Assembly: GCA_019695305.1 (NCBI GenBank) | Contig: JAIBAG010000001.1 | Location: 206,774 to 270,773, forward strand | Direction: 5' to 3' | DNA length: 64,000 nt | Origin: a bacterium | GTDB taxonomy: Bacteria > UBA10199 > JAIBAG01 | Shown here: in pieces, positions 1 through 7,876 of the stretch | How the letters are laid out: each line of letters opens with the position of its first letter | How positions within the stretch are numbered: the first letter of the stretch is position 1 | The notes under the pieces: generated by a model | What the model was told of the DNA's origin: nothing | Database searches by the model: none | Seen by the model: only the letters and a program-made list of their open reading frames with translations | Translations under genes and position numbers: made by a program

Positions 1-1
1 G

Positions 2-955
2 GCTCCTGCCCCCAGCGGTGGGGATGTTTTGGCCCGTGTAAACGGCGTGGATATTACCGATGCCGAAGTATCGGCCGCACTATCCAAGCAGCTTTCCAAA
101 GTTCAATCTCAAATTTTTGATATTAAAAGAAACGGCTTGCAAGACATGATTGAAGATAAGCTCCTTGAAGCCGAAGCTAAAAAACGTGGCGTTACTTTGG
201 AAGAATTGTTGAAAACCGAAGTAAAAGATAAAATAACCGAGCCTACTGAAACCGATTTAAAAAACTTTTACGAGTTTGCCAAAGCCCGGTTTAACAATGC
301 TCCTTTTGAGCAGGTAAAACCTCAATTGATGGCCCAGGTAAGTGCCACCAAAGAACGTACCGTATATAATGATTTTATTAAAAAATTAAAGGAAGGTTCT
401 AAAGTTGAAATTTTAATGCAACGTCCTCGCATTGAAGTATCGGCTGATGATGATCCGTCTAAAGGCGATGTAGATGCTCCTATTCAGATTATCGAATTTT
501 CTGAATTTCAATGCCCTTTCTGCAAAAAAGCTCGTCCTACAGTAGAACAGATTTTAGAAACATATAAAGGAAAAGTGCACTATGTGTTCCGTGATTTTCC
601 TCTTTCGTTTCACAAAAATGCTCCCAAAGCTTCGGAAGCGGCCAATTGTGCTGGCGATCAAAAGAAATACTGGGAATACAATCATAATCTTTGGGAAAAT
701 CAGAAAGGCCTAGAAATTGAAAATCTCAAGCAATATGCAGCCGATTTAAAACTGGATACCAAAAAATTTAACGAATGTTTAGATTCTGGTAAATTTAAAG
801 CTGAAATTGATAAAGATATTAAAGAAGGCTCGGAGTCTGGCGTTTCTGGAACCCCGGCTTATTTCATCAATGGTATTTTTGTATCGGGTGCTCAACCCTT
901 TGACCGTTTTAAAGAAATTATTGATGAAGAATTGGATCGTTTAGGTAAAAAATAA
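2..955 (+). CDS. SurA-N/DsbA-like thiol-disulfide protein (5' truncated)
   Basis: The reading frame is open to the left edge: codons before the TTG at 29 read A-P-A-P-S-G-G-D-V-L, so the TTG is an internal Leu and the true start lies outside the window. The first ~120 visible residues (ARVNGVDITDAEV..., charged helices) resemble the N-terminal domain of SurA/parvulin-type periplasmic chaperones. The second half is a DsbA-type thioredoxin fold with a CPFC active site (nt 512-523) and the cis-Pro stretch SGTPAYFING. By family it should act in the periplasm in disulfide oxidation or isomerisation. A missing signal peptide is expected to lie upstream. A strong terminator follows the stop. Fold assignment is confident; substrate is unknown. 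Confidence 0.85.
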   Translation, partial: APAPSGGDVLARVNGVDITDAEVSAALSKQLSKVQSQIFDIKRNGLQDMIEDKLLEAEAKKRGVTLEELLKTEVKDKITEPTETDLKNFYEFAKARFNNAPFEQVKPQLMAQVSATKERTVYNDFIKKLKEGSKVEILMQRPRIEVSADDDPSKGDVDAPIQIIEFSEFQCPFCKKARPTVEQILETYKGKVHYVFRDFPLSFHKNAPKASEAANCAGDQKKYWEYNHNLWENQKGLEIENLKQYAADLKLDTKKFNECLDSGKFKAEIDKDIKEGSESGVSGTPAYFINGIFVSGAQPFDRFKEIIDEELDRLGKK

Positions 956-978
956 ACGTATCGTATAGTGATTGTGTA

Positions 979-1012
979 AAAAGGGGCATCAGAACGATGC
1001 CCCTTTTTTTTT
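979..1012 (+). terminator. Rho-independent terminator
   Basis: A perfect 10-bp stem (981-990 with 996-1005, loop AGAAC) is followed by a run of T to 1012, directly after the DsbA-like gene. A short A-run before the stem would give a weaker T-run on the other strand, so it may also serve the convergent small gene at 1028-1252. Confidence 0.9.
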
Positions 1013-1027
1013 GCTTTAATTTAGTTA

Positions 1028-1252
1028 TTAACCCGCAAGGCCTTCCAAATGATTTAAATAAGCCTGAATTTTAGAGCGAGCTTTAGCTTCTTCGAGCGGG
1101 AAATTGTTATAAAGATCTTTTAAATGCTTTAAAAAACGGTCGAAGTCCCCATTGACGTTTTCGATGGTGGCATCCGAGAAACGAGGCCATTCCTGTTTGA
1201 TGTAAATTTTTAAATCGGACCAGTGTTCTTGCATGCGGTTGGGGGTAGTCAT
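1028..1252 (-). CDS. Small CsbD-like protein
   Basis: A 74-residue soluble protein rich in charged and aromatic residues. The pattern HWxxLKxxIKxxW..(F)SD..IENVNGDFDRFLKHLKDLY...EEA resembles the CsbD-like family of small stress proteins (W..LKG.....W..LTDDDL..I.G..D.L.GKIQ..YG...EEA). The match is by eye and the glycine positions are only partly kept, so the family call is tentative. It is divergent from ilvD with a 97-bp shared upstream region. The molecular role of CsbD proteins is unknown. Confidence 0.55.
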   Translation of the reverse strand: MTTPNRMQEHWSDLKIYIKQEWPRFSDATIENVNGDFDRFLKHLKDLYNNFPLEEAKARSKIQAYLNHLEGLAG

Positions 1253-1349
1253 AGGGCCCTATTTAATGTTTTTTGGGTATATCCTGCAAGAAAAAACTCC
1301 AATATCCCCACTTGAAAAAAGCCCCCGATGAGGCTAGACAGTACAGACT

Positions 1350-3023
1350 ATGAACCCACTTAAAAAACGCAGTTCTCTTATGACCGAAGGCGATTCACGG
1401 GCTCCCAACCGGGCCATGCTGCGCGCTGTTGGTTTTACCGATGAAGATTTTAACAAGCCCGTGGTTGGCGTGGCTAGCCTTGGCAGCGAAGTAACACCCT
1501 GTAACATGCATATTAACGGGCTTGCCGAAAAAGTAAAAGAAGGCATCCGTGCCGGCGGTGGCATGCCGCAAGTGTATCATTCCATTACCATGAGTGACGG
1601 AATTGGTATGGGACACGAAGGGATGAAATTTTCACTCGTGTCGCGCGAGGTTATTGCCGATAGCATTGAAACAGTTAATCAAGGCATGCGTCATGATGCT
1701 TTAGTCGCCATTGGTGGCTGCGATAAAAATATGCCGGGATGTCTCATGGCCATGTGCCGTGTGGATGTGCCCAGTATTTTTGTTTACGGTGGTACTATTA
1801 TGCCCGGTAACTGTGATGGACACGATATTGATATCGTCAGTATTTTTGAAGCTGTGGGTGCTTTTAACAGTGGAAAAATTTCTCACGATAAATTGGTAGA
1901 AATTGAAAAAAAGGCTATTCCCGGAGCCGGTTCGTGCGGTGGTATGTATACAGCCAATACCATGGCATCGGCCATCGAGGCCTTGGGTATGAGTTTGCCC
2001 GGTTCTGCTTCGCTCCCCGCTGTTTCTAGCCGCAAGGCCGAAGATTGTTATGAAGTGGGCAAACAAGTTGTTGAACTGGTGCGCCGCGATTTAACGCCGT
2101 CTAAAATTTTAACTAAAAAATCGTTTGAAAATGCCATCCGTGTGGTGCTGGTGTTGGGTGGTTCTACCAATGCGGTGTTGCATCTTTTAGCGATTGCGCA
2201 TGAACTCAATATCGATCTGAATATCGACGATTTTAACCGTATCAGCAAAACCACGCCTCATCTGGCCGATCTTAAGCCCGGTGGCAAATATGTAATGACC
2301 GATCTTGATCGCGTGGGTGGTGTTCATGGTGTGATGAAAATGCTCTTAGATGCCGGTTTGCTCCATGGCGATTGCCTGACAGTTACTGGCAAAACAGTTG
2401 CCGAAAATTTAAAGAACATATCCGGCCTTGTGGATGGCCAGCATATTGTAAAGCCGCTTAATCATCCCATTTTTAAATCGGGTCCTTTGGTTATTTTAAA
2501 AGGCAATTTATCGCCCGAGGGTGCGGTGTGTAAAATTGCAGGACTTTCCAAAATTACCATTAAAGGCCCTGCCAAAGTATTTGACGGCGAAGAAGCCTGC
2601 TTTGATGCCATTATGGCCGATAAAATTAAAGAGGGTGATGTGGTGGTGATTCGCTACGAAGGCCCCAAAGGTGGCCCCGGCATGCGTGAAATGCTGGCGG
2701 TTACAGCCGCTATTGTAGGTAAAGGGTTGGGCGATTCGGTTGGTCTTATTACCGATGGCCGTTTTAGTGGTGGAACACACGGCTTGGTGGTGGGGCATAT
2801 TGCTCCCGAAGCCCAGGATGGTGGTCTTATTGCTGTTGTTCAGGACGGAGACTTAATTACCATTGATGCCATAAAAGAAGTTATTGAACTGCATGTGCCG
2901 CAAACTGAAATTGATGCGCGTTTCAAAAAATTAAAGCCGCGTGAAATTCCTTACAAGCGCGGAGTGCTGGCTAAATATGCCAAACTCGTATCGTCAGCCG
3001 CTAAAGGCGCGGTGACGCATTAA
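1350..3023 (+). CDS. ilvD: Dihydroxy-acid dehydratase
   Basis: Catalyses dehydration of 2,3-dihydroxy-isovalerate and dihydroxy-methylvalerate to the 2-oxo acids, the third shared step of valine and isoleucine synthesis (cytoplasm). 557 residues, the usual length. Conserved cluster cysteines are visible at about C51 (EVTPCNMH), C124 ([10 protein letters not shown]) and C196 ([12 protein letters not shown]), and the C-terminal IlvD/Edd signature [14 protein letters not shown] is intact. The start ATG follows TGAGGC about 15 nt upstream, a distant ribosome site. It stands alone; acetolactate synthase ilvB is ~21 kb away and no ilvC or ilvN is in the window, so the pathway genes are dispersed here. 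Confidence 0.97.
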   Translation: MNPLKKRSSLMTEGDSRAPNRAMLRAVGFTDEDFNKPVVGVASLGSEVTPCNMHINGLAEKVKEGIRAGGGMPQVYHSITMSDGIGMGHEGMKFSLVSREVIADSIETVNQGMRHDALVAIGGCDKNMPGCLMAMCRVDVPSIFVYGGTIMPGNCDGHDIDIVSIFEAVGAFNSGKISHDKLVEIEKKAIPGAGSCGGMYTANTMASAIEALGMSLPGSASLPAVSSRKAEDCYEVGKQVVELVRRDLTPSKILTKKSFENAIRVVLVLGGSTNAVLHLLAIAHELNIDLNIDDFNRISKTTPHLADLKPGGKYVMTDLDRVGGVHGVMKMLLDAGLLHGDCLTVTGKTVAENLKNISGLVDGQHIVKPLNHPIFKSGPLVILKGNLSPEGAVCKIAGLSKITIKGPAKVFDGEEACFDAIMADKIKEGDVVVIRYEGPKGGPGMREMLAVTAAIVGKGLGDSVGLITDGRFSGGTHGLVVGHIAPEAQDGGLIAVVQDGDLITIDAIKEVIELHVPQTEIDARFKKLKPREIPYKRGVLAKYAKLVSSAAKGAVTH

Positions 3024-3080
3024 TAAACCAAAAGCAGGCGGGGGAGAGAGTTTGCTTAAGGATGAATAGAAAGAATATCT

Positions 3081-3452
3081 ATGAAATTTTTGTCATGGAT
3101 TACCTTGTTTTTCTTTTTATCGTTTAACGCCTGTGTCAGTTATAAGCCACTGTATGTGAGAAGCAGCCAAAATTCGGCATTACCCTCGCTTGATACTCAA
3201 AAGGAATACCGCATTACTACGGATAATGGAAAGCGAGTGTATACGGGAATGAATGGCTTTAAAATGGAAGCAGACCAGTTGATTATCCAAAACCGGTATT
3301 CTCAAGAAACAATTCCCATGACCCAAATTACACAGATTGATCAGCCTAAAGTGAATGCTTTAAAAACAAGTTTTTTGGTGGGCGGTCTTGTTATAACAGC
3401 TCTTGGTATTGTGCTTGGTGTTACCTTAGCCGATTGGCAAGATAGTGAATAA
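3081..3452 (+). CDS. Small putative lipoprotein
   Basis: 123 residues, no family recognised. The N-terminus has a signal peptide with a possible lipobox (FNAC at residues 15-18; the -3 Phe is atypical). The middle reads as a beta-rich stretch (YRITTDNGKRVYTGMNGFKMEADQLIIQN). A hydrophobic Gly-rich segment near the C-terminus (SFLVGGLVITALGIVLGVTLADW) could be a transmembrane or glycine-zipper helix. It ends 2 nt before lgt, so the two are probably co-transcribed; the juxtaposition with the lipoprotein-modifying enzyme fits a lipoprotein but proves nothing. Confidence 0.6.
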   Translation: MKFLSWITLFFFLSFNACVSYKPLYVRSSQNSALPSLDTQKEYRITTDNGKRVYTGMNGFKMEADQLIIQNRYSQETIPMTQITQIDQPKVNALKTSFLVGGLVITALGIVLGVTLADWQDSE

Positions 3453-3454
3453 TT

Positions 3455-4252
3455 ATGCATCCGGTCCTCTTTTACATACCTGATTTTCTTCCTTTTATTG
3501 GTGGACGGCCTATTCACACCTATGGAGCGCTTGTGGCTACGGCTTTTCTTGTGGGGTTGTGGTGGTCCAAAACTGAAGCTAAGCGGGTGGGGCTTTCGCC
3601 CGAACGTGTGCTCGATTTGTTTTTTTATATTGTTCTTTCGGCCATTATTGGTTCTCGTCTTCTTTATGTAGTTGCGTCTGTTCCCCAGTGGTGGAAAGAC
3701 CCCATGGTCTTTGTGCGCTTTTGGGAAGGCGGGCTAGTGTTTTATGGGGGCTTAATTGGTGCGGTTGCTACCAGTGTTTACTACACGCGCAAGCATGATC
3801 TCCCGTTTTTTAAAGTGGCCGATGTTTTTGCTCCTGGTATTGCCATTGGCCATGCTATTGGCCGCCTAGGTTGTTTTGCAGCCGGCTGCTGTTTTGGCAA
3901 GCCAGCTTCACCGGATGCCTGGTATGCGGTTATTTTTCCTTTAACCGATTTTGCAATAGCCCCGCACGATCACCCTGTGTATCCCACCCAGCTGTTTGAA
4001 TCGTTTGGTGAACTTTGTATCTTTCTTTTTTTAATGTGGTTTAGACGCAAAAAAACATTCGATGGCGAGGTGTTTTTAATGTATCTTATTATTTATCCTA
4101 TTTTGCGCTCGGTTTTAGAAATTTACCGGGGCGATACCATTAGAGGGTTTGTAGTAGAAGGAGTTTTATCAACATCACAATTTATCAGTATCATTTGGTT
4201 TGTGATGGCTCTTATTTTGTGGTTTAGTATTTTAAAAAGGAAAAAGGGGTAG
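3455..4252 (+). CDS. lgt: Prolipoprotein diacylglyceryl transferase
   Basis: Inner-membrane enzyme that attaches diacylglycerol from phosphatidylglycerol to the lipobox cysteine of prolipoproteins. 265 residues with about seven membrane segments. The hallmark region is present as HAIGRLGCFAAGCCFGKP, the Cys-rich variant of the Lgt GRxGNFxNxE signature. The start region RPIHTYGALVATAF and YPTQLFES are also family-typical. Flanked on both sides, within 9 nt, by genes for small proteins with lipobox-like leaders. Confidence 0.96.
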   Translation: MHPVLFYIPDFLPFIGGRPIHTYGALVATAFLVGLWWSKTEAKRVGLSPERVLDLFFYIVLSAIIGSRLLYVVASVPQWWKDPMVFVRFWEGGLVFYGGLIGAVATSVYYTRKHDLPFFKVADVFAPGIAIGHAIGRLGCFAAGCCFGKPASPDAWYAVIFPLTDFAIAPHDHPVYPTQLFESFGELCIFLFLMWFRRKKTFDGEVFLMYLIIYPILRSVLEIYRGDTIRGFVVEGVLSTSQFISIIWFVMALILWFSILKRKKG

Positions 4253-4260
4253 GAGACAAC

Positions 4261-4755
4261 ATGAAAAACGCATTAAAATTGATGCTGGTGTGTGTGTGGT
4301 TCACCCTTTTTTCGGGGCAATTGTGCACCAAAGTGATGGTGTATGGTAAAGATTTTAACTCGGTATCCACCAGTGCGGTTTTTAGAAATGGTCGCACAGA
4401 GATTTTGGAAGCCGTTCAAAAAGGACTGGAAGCATTAAAATATCAAGTGACCGTTGTAGATGCTGAAGCTGGTAGTGTTAAGTCGGGATGGAAACCAGTA
4501 GAGGTAGATTCACATTATTTTAATCTGTTTGAGCGTAGAGACTACGGTGGTGCTGATGGAGCATACTACAAGATGAATGTGGATTTGATTGAACAGGGTG
4601 ATTCTACCAAAGTGGTGATTTCAACAACGGTTAAAAGTCTTATAGGTCGCTTGGAAAGTACTGGGAATGTGGAAAGACGTTTAAAAGAATATTTGGAAGA
4701 TGCCCTGCGTAGCCCAAATATCGAAATGACCAATGTCGGTGTAAAAAACCGTTAA
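4261..4755 (+). CDS. Putative small lipoprotein or secreted protein
   Basis: 164 residues, family not recognised. A hydrophobic leader (MKNALKLMLVCVWFTLFSGQLC) ends in a possible lipobox with Cys22. The mature part has an alternating alpha/beta look (EILEAVQKGLEALKYQVTVVDAEAGSV ... YYKMNVDLIEQGDSTKVVISTTV), similar in layout to small bacterial lipoproteins in which a helix is followed by a repeated strand pair, but I cannot name it. It begins 8 nt after lgt and is probably in the same transcript. Confidence 0.6.
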   Translation: MKNALKLMLVCVWFTLFSGQLCTKVMVYGKDFNSVSTSAVFRNGRTEILEAVQKGLEALKYQVTVVDAEAGSVKSGWKPVEVDSHYFNLFERRDYGGADGAYYKMNVDLIEQGDSTKVVISTTVKSLIGRLESTGNVERRLKEYLEDALRSPNIEMTNVGVKNR

Positions 4756-4765
4756 TTGGCCTCAC

Positions 4766-4789
4766 TTGTTTAAGAGTGTTATTAAACAA
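4766..4789. terminator. Hairpin between convergent genes
   Basis: A perfect 8-bp inverted repeat (4766-4773 TTGTTTAA with 4782-4789 TTAAACAA, 8-nt loop) sits between the stops of two convergent genes; the right arm includes the stop codon of the minus-strand gene. A CAC/GTG pair may extend it past a small bulge. There is no proper T-run, so termination is inferred from position. Confidence 0.4.
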
Positions 4790-4973
4790 TGGTGAATGAC
4801 TCAACACGTTCCAAATCAATTTCAATTTTATCTTTGCCTTTAAGCAGCATGATAAATTCTTTGTCGTAATCGACCTTCACCAAAGTTCCGGTATAGGTAT
4901 CGCCGTAGGCTACTACACACATGTTTTGACCGATAAAATCGCTTAAAAGCGAAATCGATTTTTCCATGTCCAT
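4782..4973 (-). CDS. Small Sm/LSm-like protein
   Basis: 63 residues. After a short helix (MEKSISLLSDFIGQNM) comes CVVAYGDTYTGTLVKVDYDKEFIMLL and then KDKIEIDLERVESFTIV. The strand pattern V.V..G..Y.G.L..VD.....L, then I.L..V is that of an Sm-type small barrel, as in LSm proteins and Hfq, though the Hfq KH motif is absent. Ribosome site AGGGGG lies 4 nt before the first ATG and 10 nt before the second (residue 3), so either could be used. RNA binding would be an inference from fold alone. Confidence 0.55.
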   Translation of the reverse strand: MDMEKSISLLSDFIGQNMCVVAYGDTYTGTLVKVDYDKEFIMLLKGKDKIEIDLERVESFTIV

Positions 4974-5100
4974 AAAACCCCCTCTTAATCCCCAGTCAAA
5001 ATTGTACAGAAGAAGTAGGGCTAAGGAAATACCTTAAAAATGCGCACTGCGTTAAGCGCTGGGCTTTACAGTAGAGGGTGAATAGGCTAGAGAAAGCACT

Positions 5101-5628
5101 ATGCAGCCGGTTCAATACTTTTTTGGAATCATTTACGCCCCAACAGTTCCTGTTGAGAACATAAAAAACATCATTTCGGATGCATTTGGGGTTTTAGACG
5201 ATTATTTTGAGGAGTTTTTGTTTGATAAAACCAGTTATTACGCGCCAGAAATGGGTGAAAATCTTAAAAAAGCGTTTTTTTCATTAAAAAATACAAAAAT
5301 TCCTTATAAAATAGCAGAATTTAAGGAAAGTTCTATTGTTTTAGAGCGAGAATTCTTTACTGAGAAGGGTAAAAGATTAGTAAATATCGATCCCGGTTAT
5401 CTCGATTTAACCAAAATAGTGCTCGCTTCAACCAAATATGGGGGTCATAAAATTGCCCTTTCCAATACTATGTATGCCGATATGGTGATGGAATATTACA
5501 AGGGTGAATTTAGGGGTTTTGACTGGACCTTTCCAGACTTTAAAAGCGGGATGTATGATGGGTATTTTAAGCGCTTAAGGGAGTTGTATCGGGGGAAGGT
5601 GAAGGGTGAGGCGTTTTCTTCATTTTAA
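5101..5628 (+). CDS. DUF4416 family protein
   Basis: 175 residues. Matches the DUF4416 pattern: N-terminal ...PVQYFFGIIYAP, central KRLVNIDPGYLDLTKIVLASTKYGGHKIAL, and C-terminal FDWTFPDFKSG. Some relatives are labelled GTP-binding protein, but no Walker motif is visible here, so the function is unknown. It stands 128 bp after the divergent start at 4973. The last codons and the stop codon lie inside the left arm of the large inverted repeat that follows (5609-5766). Confidence 0.8.
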   Translation: MQPVQYFFGIIYAPTVPVENIKNIISDAFGVLDDYFEEFLFDKTSYYAPEMGENLKKAFFSLKNTKIPYKIAEFKESSIVLEREFFTEKGKRLVNIDPGYLDLTKIVLASTKYGGHKIALSNTMYADMVMEYYKGEFRGFDWTFPDFKSGMYDGYFKRLRELYRGKVKGEAFSSF

Positions 5629-5766
5629 TTTTTTTAAATTCTCTGAGCTCCATTGATTAGATGACACCCTCACAATTTCTGGGCAGATAGGCCTTTGGGT
5701 AGTGAGGTGAGGGCTCTTAAGGTGGTCGGCATAGAATTTAAAAAAATTAAAATGAAGAAAACGCCT
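5609..5766 (+). repeat. Structured element copy R1 (TTAGATGAC core, 34-bp arms)
   Basis: A perfect 34-bp inverted repeat (5609-5642 with 5733-5766) encloses a 90-nt interior (5643-5732). The interior shares with the copies at 7877 and 29878 the blocks TTAGATGAC, TCAC, TTCTGGGCAGATAG, CCTTT, GGTGAGGGCT and TTAAGGTGG in the same order. CCCTCAC pairs with GTGAGGG inside it. The left arm contains the last codons and stop of the DUF4416 gene; the right arm ends 10 nt before the HAD phosphatase start. There is no T-run after the right arm, so it is not a standard terminator. Not recognised as a known RNA or mobile element. Confidence 0.85.
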
Positions 5767-5776
5767 TGAGATTTAT

Positions 5777-6445
5777 ATGGCAGAGAAGAAAAAAATATTT
5801 TTGTGGGATATTGATGGAACGCTTCTCTTAACCGGTGGCGCAGGAGTGGTGGCCTTTGAGCGGGTTTTTGAGAGCTTGTTTGGTAAGAAAAATATTTGGG
5901 ATAATATTAATCCCGACGGACGTACCGATCCGTCTATTGTGGATGAGATTTTTGAAAAGAATTTTGGGAAAAAAGCCTCGGCAGAAGAGCAGGAAAATAT
6001 AAAAAACTTGTATAACAAAATAATGGCCGAAGAATTGCCCCGCTCACCACGTTTTCGTATTATGCCTATGGCATCCGAAATTATTGCCTCACTATTTTCA
6101 CAAAAAAATACGTACTTGGGACTGGCCACCGGCAATTATAAAGAAACAGCGTTTAATAAATTAAAGCAGGGTGGTTTTAATACCCATGCTTTCTTGTTTG
6201 GTGGTTATGGCTGTGATGCGTATGAACGTATTGATTTAACACGGCTAGCCCATAAAAGAGCGCTGCAGCATGTAGGTGAAGATTCAGAAACATATTTAAT
6301 TGGCGATACTGTTCACGATGTGCGTTGTGGTAAGGCTATTGGCGCTACTGTAGTGGCCGTGTGTACCGGATCTACCCCGCGCGCTCAACTTGAAGCCGAA
6401 AATCCGCATGTGGTGTTAGATACTCTCGAAAACTTCCCGTATTAA
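5777..6445 (+). CDS. HAD-family phosphatase, phosphoglycolate-phosphatase-like
   Basis: 222 residues with the haloacid dehalogenase motifs: motif I DIDGTLLLTGG near the N-terminus (nucleophile Asp), motif II ATGN at mid-protein, and motif IV LIGDTVHDVRCGKAIGA near the C-terminus. The helical cap between motifs I and II is the C1 type of phosphoglycolate phosphatase and related enzymes. Substrate cannot be set from sequence; Gph-like activity is one option. It starts 10 nt after repeat R1 with no clear ribosome site, so the R1 structure could affect its translation. Confidence 0.85.
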   Translation: MAEKKKIFLWDIDGTLLLTGGAGVVAFERVFESLFGKKNIWDNINPDGRTDPSIVDEIFEKNFGKKASAEEQENIKNLYNKIMAEELPRSPRFRIMPMASEIIASLFSQKNTYLGLATGNYKETAFNKLKQGGFNTHAFLFGGYGCDAYERIDLTRLAHKRALQHVGEDSETYLIGDTVHDVRCGKAIGATVVAVCTGSTPRAQLEAENPHVVLDTLENFPY

Positions 6446-6450
6446 AGGTT

Positions 6451-6492
6451 TACTTTTATGCTAAAAGTAGGATAAAATTATAAAAAGTAGGA
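6451..6492. promoter_or_regulatory. Probable operator of the toxin-antitoxin pair
   Basis: A perfect dyad TACTTTTA-TGC-TAAAAGTA (6451-6469) is followed by a second copy of its right half: AAAAGTAGGA occurs at 6463-6472 and 6483-6492, spaced 20 bp apart (two helical turns). It lies directly upstream of an AbrB-type antitoxin gene, the usual place for autoregulation by such proteins. Function is inferred. Confidence 0.55.
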
Positions 6493-6503
6493 CGGTTAAT
6501 TTT

Positions 6504-6719
6504 ATGACATATACCCAAGTTTCTCAAAAATTTCAAATTGTGATCCCGAAGGAAATTAGGAATAAACTTTCTTTAAAGCCAAAGCAAAAACTTATGATTT
6601 TAGAAAAAAACGGGGTTATTTATATGGCCCCTGACGTTGCCCTTTCTAAAACTTTTGGTCTTTTTAAAAATTCCCGTCTCACGTCCGCCAATTTACGTGA
6701 TAAGAAAGATCGCGTATGA
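6504..6719 (+). CDS. AbrB/SpoVT-type antitoxin (VapB-like)
   Basis: 71 residues with the swapped-hairpin AbrB DNA-binding signature at the start: TYTQVSQKFQIVIPKEIRNKLSLKPKQKL. The C-terminal tail (about 25 residues, basic) would wrap the toxin. It overlaps the PIN toxin gene by 4 nt (ATGA), the classic translational coupling of type II toxin-antitoxin pairs. Expected to neutralise the toxin and to repress its own promoter through the repeats just upstream. Confidence 0.88.
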   Translation: MTYTQVSQKFQIVIPKEIRNKLSLKPKQKLMILEKNGVIYMAPDVALSKTFGLFKNSRLTSANLRDKKDRV

Positions 6720-7087
6720 ATGTTGTGCTGGATTCATCGGTATGGATAGAAATTCTTCTGGGATCAAAGACGGGTGAGAAAGCAAAGCACTATCTTAAAA
6801 CTCCCAAAAATCTCTATGTGCCTTCTCTTGTGTTGTATGAGGTATATAAAAAAATAAAAAAAACATTGGATGAAGAAAAAGCTTTTTACGCGGTCAGCCT
6901 TATGAAAAAAGGCTCTGTAGTAGATTTGAACGAAGGTTTAGCCATTGAAGCGGCTGATTTGGCGCTTAAATATGATTTGGCTATGGCTGACGCCATTGTT
7001 TACGGAACAGCTCAAGTAAGCGAAGCCCGTTTAGTGACAGCCGATTATGATTTTCATGGGTTGCCCAATGTTGATATTTTGAAATGA
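6716..7087 (+). CDS. PIN-domain toxin (VapC-like ribonuclease)
   Basis: 123 residues. Acidic PIN residues are visible: Asp in VVLDSSVWIE near the N-terminus, Glu in YEVYKK, and the C-terminal pair in DLAMADAIVYGTAQ and LVTADYDF. By family it is a Mg2+-dependent endoribonuclease, often cutting tRNA, held inactive by the antitoxin encoded just upstream. The gene lacks its own ribosome site and depends on coupling to the antitoxin gene. The RNA target is unknown. Confidence 0.88.
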   Translation: MNVVLDSSVWIEILLGSKTGEKAKHYLKTPKNLYVPSLVLYEVYKKIKKTLDEEKAFYAVSLMKKGSVVDLNEGLAIEAADLALKYDLAMADAIVYGTAQVSEARLVTADYDFHGLPNVDILK

Positions 7088-7097
7088 GGTTTTGTTT

Positions 7098-7871
7098 ATG
7101 ACAACCTATTTAGATGCCGCTATTGATGCGGCTACAATGGCAGGTGATTATCAAATAACGCGCCTTGGTACTGAAGTGAACGTAGAATATAAAGGTGCCA
7201 TTAACTTGGTTACCGAGGTGGATAAGGCCTGCGAAAAAATGATTATTGAGCGCTTGCTTAAAGAATTTCCTCATCATTCCATTTTGGCCGAAGAAGGGGG
7301 CGAAACTAAACAAAAATCCGATTATAAATGGATTATTGATCCCCTTGATGGCACCACCAATTATGCCCATGGTTATCCCCTTTTTTGTGTATCCATAGGT
7401 CTTGAATACGGCGGTGAAATTGTAGCCGGAGTGGTGTATGATCCTAATAGAAAAGAATTGTTTACCGCCGAACTTGGTAGCGGCAGTTTTGTAAACGGTA
7501 AAAAAATGCAGGTATCAAAGGCTCCAAATGTAGGCAAAAGTATGCTTTCCACCGGATTTGCCTACAATATACGCGAAAAAGTAGACAATAACCTCGATCA
7601 TTTTAGAAAAATGATCTTACAGGCCCAAGCAGTACGGCGTGACGGAGTGGCGGCCATCGATTTATGTTATGTGGCAGCGGGTCGGTACGATGGATTTTGG
7701 GAGCTCGATCTTTTTGCGTGGGATGTGGCGGCAGGTGGCCTTATGATCCATGAAGCGGGCGGAAAAGTGACGCGCTTTGATGGAACACCTGCTACAGTGT
7801 ATGATCGGCAGATTGCCGCCAGTAATGGCTTGATTCATGATGAACTTGTGGGGTTGTTAGTGGGAGTATAG
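7098..7871 (+). CDS. Inositol monophosphatase family (SuhB-like)
   Basis: About 257 residues. Li+-sensitive phosphatase motifs are present: EEGG in the first metal site, DPLDGTTNYAHGYP in the second, and WDVAAGGLMIHEAGG near the C-terminus. By family it hydrolyses inositol-1-phosphate or related sugar phosphates. The ATG at 7098 is preferred to the TTG at 7092 because GAGGT lies 7 nt before it. Repeat copy R2 begins 5 nt after the stop codon. Confidence 0.92.
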   Translation: MTTYLDAAIDAATMAGDYQITRLGTEVNVEYKGAINLVTEVDKACEKMIIERLLKEFPHHSILAEEGGETKQKSDYKWIIDPLDGTTNYAHGYPLFCVSIGLEYGGEIVAGVVYDPNRKELFTAELGSGSFVNGKKMQVSKAPNVGKSMLSTGFAYNIREKVDNNLDHFRKMILQAQAVRRDGVAAIDLCYVAAGRYDGFWELDLFAWDVAAGGLMIHEAGGKVTRFDGTPATVYDRQIAASNGLIHDELVGLLVGV

Positions 7872-7876
7872 CCCAC

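Noticed and set aside
29-31. TTG at 29 as the start of the first gene
   Set aside because: The frame is open upstream to the edge with a plausible sequence, and no ribosome site or signal peptide fits a start here.
1701-2066. 121-residue minus-strand open frame inside ilvD
   Set aside because: It lies wholly within the confident ilvD gene, has low-complexity His/Thr/Asn composition typical of an antisense shadow, and no family motif.
5609-5766. R elements as integron attC sites
   Set aside because: TTAGAT resembles an attC R' box (GTTRRRY), but the leading G is missing, no R'' partner is present, the arms differ in every copy and no integrase is seen.
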